Positions 60,842 to 64,000 of a DNA stretch of 64,000 bases are shown piece after piece. The notes beneath the pieces are model-generated. The model had not been told where the DNA came from, ran no database searches, and saw only the letters and a list, made by a program, of their open reading frames with translations. The position numbers and the translations under genes were made by a program. Origin of the DNA: Bacteroidales bacterium (GTDB lineage: Bacteria > Bacteroidota > Bacteroidia > Bacteroidales > UBA932). Positions within the stretch are counted from its first letter, which is position 1; each line of letters starts with the position of its first letter. Location: contig JAMPAT010000010.1 of assembly GCA_023667095.1 (NCBI GenBank), forward strand, positions 1-64,000, read 5' to 3'.

Positions 60842-63184
60842 ATGAATATCAGGAAAATCGCAATTGCTGCAGTCATGTCCTGCATGTTGCCGGGATGTAC
60901 AGACTGCCCTCCCGGGCAGGTCAGTTCCGGTGATGGCAATGTCCTTGATGTCCCGGAACATGCCATAGTGCCTGGAGCAGTCACAGTCCGTGTTTCAGAG
61001 CATCTTGCGGAACGTCTGCTGGAATCATGCAGCAAAGACGGGACAGTTGCTACCAAAGCCTCCGGATTCAGTCTTTCCGGGGGCAATGTCACGGGTGTCA
61101 GGACACTGTTCCGTATAGGAGGCAAATTTGAGGCGAGACAGCGTGAGGCCGGGTTGCACAGATGGTTTGTAATAGAATATGACACTGATGTGCCGTCAAC
61201 AAAGGCTTCCTCGGAAATCATGGATATGGAAGGCGTGGAGCTGGCTGAACCGGTTCTGAGAATCAAGCGTAATTCTGTAGAGATGAATGATCCGTATCTT
61301 TCAGGGCAATGGCATTATTGCAATACGGGCCAGTACGGCTTTGCCGAGGGGATAGACATACGTCTTCAGGAGGCCTGGGATACATACGGCGTTTTCGGGG
61401 ACAGCAGTGTGACTGTTGCAATCATCGATGGCGGTGTCGACATTACTCATCCGGATCTTATCGGAAATCTATGGACCAACGAGGCGGAGCTGAATGGTAC
61501 GGCTGGTGCCGATGATGATGGGAACGGCTACCGTGATGATGTGCATGGATATAATTTTGTAACCGGTTCTGCGGATATCCATGGAGAGACACACGGTACA
61601 CATGTCGCAGGAACAGTTTCCGCAGTCAACAATAACGGTATTGGTGTGTGTGGAGTTGCCGGAGGACGGTATCCTGAAATTCCGGGTGCCCGGCTGATGT
61701 GTCTGCAGATTATGGATGACAGGTATGAAGACAGAGGCGCATATATTGAGCCTGTTTTCCAGTATGCGGCAGACAACGGTGCTGTGATTGCACAGAACAG
61801 CTGGGGATACGAAGTCTCCCCATCAAGCATGCCGGCTTCGGAAAAGGCGGCAATAGACTATTTCATCAGATATGCCGGGACCGATGAATATGGCAGGCAG
61901 ACCGGCCCGATGAAAGGAGGGCTGGTTGTCTTTGCCGCAGGCAATGAGAATGTCAGCCTTTCCTATCCCGGGGCATACGAAAAGGTCCTTTCTGTCGCGG
62001 CAATAGGACCGTACGGAAGCGCAGCCTATTATACTAACTACGGTCCATGGGTGGATGTCTGTGCACCGGGAGGTGACCTGCAGGCGAACTATCAGTACGG
62101 AGGGGTCATGAGCACTGTGCCTGGTAGACAGTATGCAAGGCTGCAGGGTACATCTATGGCATGCCCCCATGTTTCGGGGCTTGCAGCGCTTGTGCTTTCT
62201 TGTGCAGGACGTGAGGGCTATACATGTGATGATCTGTACAGGACAATCATAGACACAGCTGATCCGGATATCTATAATTATAATCCTGCACGCAAAGGCC
62301 AGCTTGGCTCCGGGATGATAGATGCTGTAAAGGCACTTTCATTCCTGCACACTGCGCCTGATGACAATCATCCTCCTGTCATTGAGGCATCTGATGATTC
62401 TCCTATTGTTGTCGGCCCATACGGGACTGTGACACGTTCATACACATCTTCCGACATTGACGGGGACAGGACAAGGATATCATGTGCGGCAGAAGGGAAT
62501 ACGGCTGGCTTGACTTATTCTTGTCCGGCTGAAAATCAGGTTACCGTATCAATAGACGGGGCAAAATCAACGGCAGGGGAATATTCATTTACGATAACAG
62601 CTGTGGACCAGTACGGGACTGAGACATTTTTGACTGTCCCTTATACTGTACAGGAAAATCATGCACCGGCAATGATTGGAGAGATAGGGACAGCAGGTAT
62701 AAATGGAGCCGGCAGTTCTGTGTCATTCAGTGTCTATGACTATTTCAGTGATGAAGATGGAGAGCCTCTTGCAGTCATTGCAAATGTCTCTGACAGGAAT
62801 GTTGTTGCCTTTTCATATCTGGACGGGGAAATCACACTGAAGGGCCTCAGGACAGGAACAGCGGAAGTGCGTCTCACGGTATGCGATACAAGGGGAGCTG
62901 CAGCCGGATGCAAGTTCAGCGTGTTTGTACGTGATGCGTCACGTCCGTTTGACCTTTACCCGAATCCTGCAAGAGAATATGTAAATGTACGTACAGGGGA
63001 GGACAGGGAGTGCATAGTTGAAATCTGTTCCTCGACAGGTACCAAGATGTTTTCTGCAAAATCCTTCATCGGAATATCCCGTCCTATGCAGATAAATGTA
63101 GCCGCGCTTGCCCCTGGGACATATACAGTTGCACTGACAGGCAGCGACGGTAGCAAGTCGAAGGCTAATTTTGTGAAACTGTAA
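60842..63184 (+). CDS. S8 subtilisin-like protease with T9SS-type C-terminal domain, right arm
   Basis: The 780-residue protein, started at MNIRKIAIAAVMSCMLPGCT (60842), has a lipobox-like end to its signal (Cys19). The catalytic triad is D196 (VAIIDGGVDITHPDL), H251 (HGTHVAGTVSAV) and S438 (GTSMACPHVSG). Two cadherin-like beta domains follow (IEASDDSPIVVGPYGTV and HAPAMIGEIGTAGIN). The last ~78 residues (FDLYPNPAREYVNVRTGEDR to the end KANFVKL) look like a type IX secretion sorting domain. A lipoprotein signal together with a T9SS tail is unusual. The longer frame from 60758 is rejected because the signal would be displaced. Confidence 0.9.
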   Translation: MNIRKIAIAAVMSCMLPGCTDCPPGQVSSGDGNVLDVPEHAIVPGAVTVRVSEHLAERLLESCSKDGTVATKASGFSLSGGNVTGVRTLFRIGGKFEARQREAGLHRWFVIEYDTDVPSTKASSEIMDMEGVELAEPVLRIKRNSVEMNDPYLSGQWHYCNTGQYGFAEGIDIRLQEAWDTYGVFGDSSVTVAIIDGGVDITHPDLIGNLWTNEAELNGTAGADDDGNGYRDDVHGYNFVTGSADIHGETHGTHVAGTVSAVNNNGIGVCGVAGGRYPEIPGARLMCLQIMDDRYEDRGAYIEPVFQYAADNGAVIAQNSWGYEVSPSSMPASEKAAIDYFIRYAGTDEYGRQTGPMKGGLVVFAAGNENVSLSYPGAYEKVLSVAAIGPYGSAAYYTNYGPWVDVCAPGGDLQANYQYGGVMSTVPGRQYARLQGTSMACPHVSGLAALVLSCAGREGYTCDDLYRTIIDTADPDIYNYNPARKGQLGSGMIDAVKALSFLHTAPDDNHPPVIEASDDSPIVVGPYGTVTRSYTSSDIDGDRTRISCAAEGNTAGLTYSCPAENQVTVSIDGAKSTAGEYSFTITAVDQYGTETFLTVPYTVQENHAPAMIGEIGTAGINGAGSSVSFSVYDYFSDEDGEPLAVIANVSDRNVVAFSYLDGEITLKGLRTGTAEVRLTVCDTRGAAAGCKFSVFVRDASRPFDLYPNPAREYVNVRTGEDRECIVEICSSTGTKMFSAKSFIGISRPMQINVAALAPGTYTVALTGSDGSKSKANFVKL

Positions 63185-63209
63185 ATCTGCTTGGTTGAAT
63201 GGATTTTTC

Positions 63210-64000
63210 ATGGAAACAAATAAAAGTATGAAGAAATATATAGGAACAATTCTGGCATTGAATATTTGCCTATGTGCGCAGATTCTTTCGGCCCAGGAGA
63301 ATATTGTGACAGAAAAGACAGTTGCCATGCCTTTCCTGTCCATGGATCCATCTCCTGTAGGCATGTCGATGGGAGGCGTGCCGGCAGCGGTGCGTCCGGA
63401 TGCCGGTGCACATTTCGGGAATTTTGCGGCAGTCCCGTTTTCTGACAAGAAATTCTCTGCCGGAGCGTCCTTTTCCCTGTGGCAGCCTTCCGGTGCATCG
63501 TCCAGCATTGTGTCTGCAGGGGCAATGTGGAAAGCCGGCAGGAGAATAGGCCTTACCATGGGCCTTTCTTCCGGGATAGGAAAGGCGTACGAAACCATGG
63601 ACATGTACGGAATAAGCTCCGGCACATTTACTCCTGTCGACATTCGTGCCGGGGTTGGAGTATCATTTCTTGCGGCCCGGTTCCTGTCAATAGGTGCGAC
63701 GTTGAACTATGCGCGTTCTTCACTTGCTGCGGAGAATTCACTGAATACTTTCTTTGCTGATGTACAGGCAATTTTCAGGTTCAAGACTTTTAATGTCTCA
63801 TTGGCTGCACGGAATCTTGGATTGCCGGTCAAGGATGCCTCCGGTACGCAGTACAATCTTCCAATGGATATTGAGGCAGGAGCCGGATATTGCAATACAT
63901 TCGGGGAACACCAGTTATCCATAGGGGCTGAGGCCGGATATTTTTTCTGCACCGGCAGTACTGGATTTTCTGCCGGTGCCGGCGCGGAATATGTCTTGAT
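63210..64000 (+). CDS. PorV-like outer-membrane barrel protein, 5' part
   Basis: The frame is open to the end of the window, so the 3' end is missing. It begins METNKSMKKYIGTILALNIC (alternative start 63228) with a signal ending at LSAQ. It continues with AMPFLSMDPSPVGMSMGGVP and DAGAHFGNFAAVPF, the pattern of PorV/PorQ-type proteins (short-chain FadL-like barrels), with alternating strands after it. PorV carries T9SS cargo to the surface; a PorV-like gene directly after a protease with a T9SS-type tail suggests a dedicated partnership, which is inference. Confidence 0.75.
   Translation, partial: METNKSMKKYIGTILALNICLCAQILSAQENIVTEKTVAMPFLSMDPSPVGMSMGGVPAAVRPDAGAHFGNFAAVPFSDKKFSAGASFSLWQPSGASSSIVSAGAMWKAGRRIGLTMGLSSGIGKAYETMDMYGISSGTFTPVDIRAGVGVSFLAARFLSIGATLNYARSSLAAENSLNTFFADVQAIFRFKTFNVSLAARNLGLPVKDASGTQYNLPMDIEAGAGYCNTFGEHQLSIGAEAGYFFCTGSTGFSAGAGAEYVL

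Overview
The window looks like a chromosomal piece of a Bacteroidales bacterium of moderate GC content; I cannot name the genus from sequence alone. The signs are two SusC/SusD pairs, DUF3244, DUF4271, DUF2723 and DUF4302 proteins, a T9SS-type C-terminal domain with a PorV-like protein, a DAHP synthase/chorismate mutase fusion, a split transketolase, and promoters that fit the Bacteroides pattern (TTTG, about 19-21 nt, TAnnTTTG) instead of -35/-10 boxes. No rRNA, tRNA or CRISPR array was seen.

Region 1 (1-6.8 kb) is accessory DNA. It holds the tail of an Rpn/PDDEXK-type protein, two TPR-membrane-HTH regulators that share a perfect 532-bp promoter-plus-N-terminus repeat and then diverge, and a DUF3244/lipoprotein/beta-barrel group. 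A conserved 24-bp sequence followed by a covarying hairpin lies at both ends of this block. Region 2 (7-40 kb) is mostly housekeeping: PspC-PadR-PspC, an aminopeptidase P, trpB2, an isolated sdhC, pyrH-frr, an aromatic amino acid operon with a Phe/Tyr-rich leader peptide and attenuator, lpxK, dusB, pfkA, an ECF sigma factor group, transketolase, lepA, menA, a tight operon (SUI1-DUF4271-hemD-rnpA-yidD-ubiE), DUF2723, DUF456, an rRNA methyltransferase and a second aminopeptidase P.

Region 3 (40.7-64 kb) is the most interesting. Two nutrient-uptake arms, probably for peptides or proteins, run in opposite directions from a 0.98-kb centre. The left arm (minus) is SusC, SusD, a large lipoprotein, an S8 protease and a small lipoprotein. 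The right arm (plus) is SusC, SusD, a zinc metallopeptidase, DUF4302, a frameshifted repeat protein, an S8 protease with a T9SS-like tail and a PorV-like barrel. The centre encodes a serine DNA invertase. It is bounded by perfect 22-bp inverted repeats whose cores are AAAACG-AG-CGTTTT palindromes, the expected form of a serine-recombinase crossover site. Just inside the right repeat is one outward Bacteroides-type promoter. I infer a Hin-like flip switch in which the segment carries its own invertase and a single promoter and turns on one SusCD arm at a time; as drawn, the right arm would be on.

All comparisons were made by eye. No database search, alignment score or folding energy was computed, and family names rest on recognised motifs.
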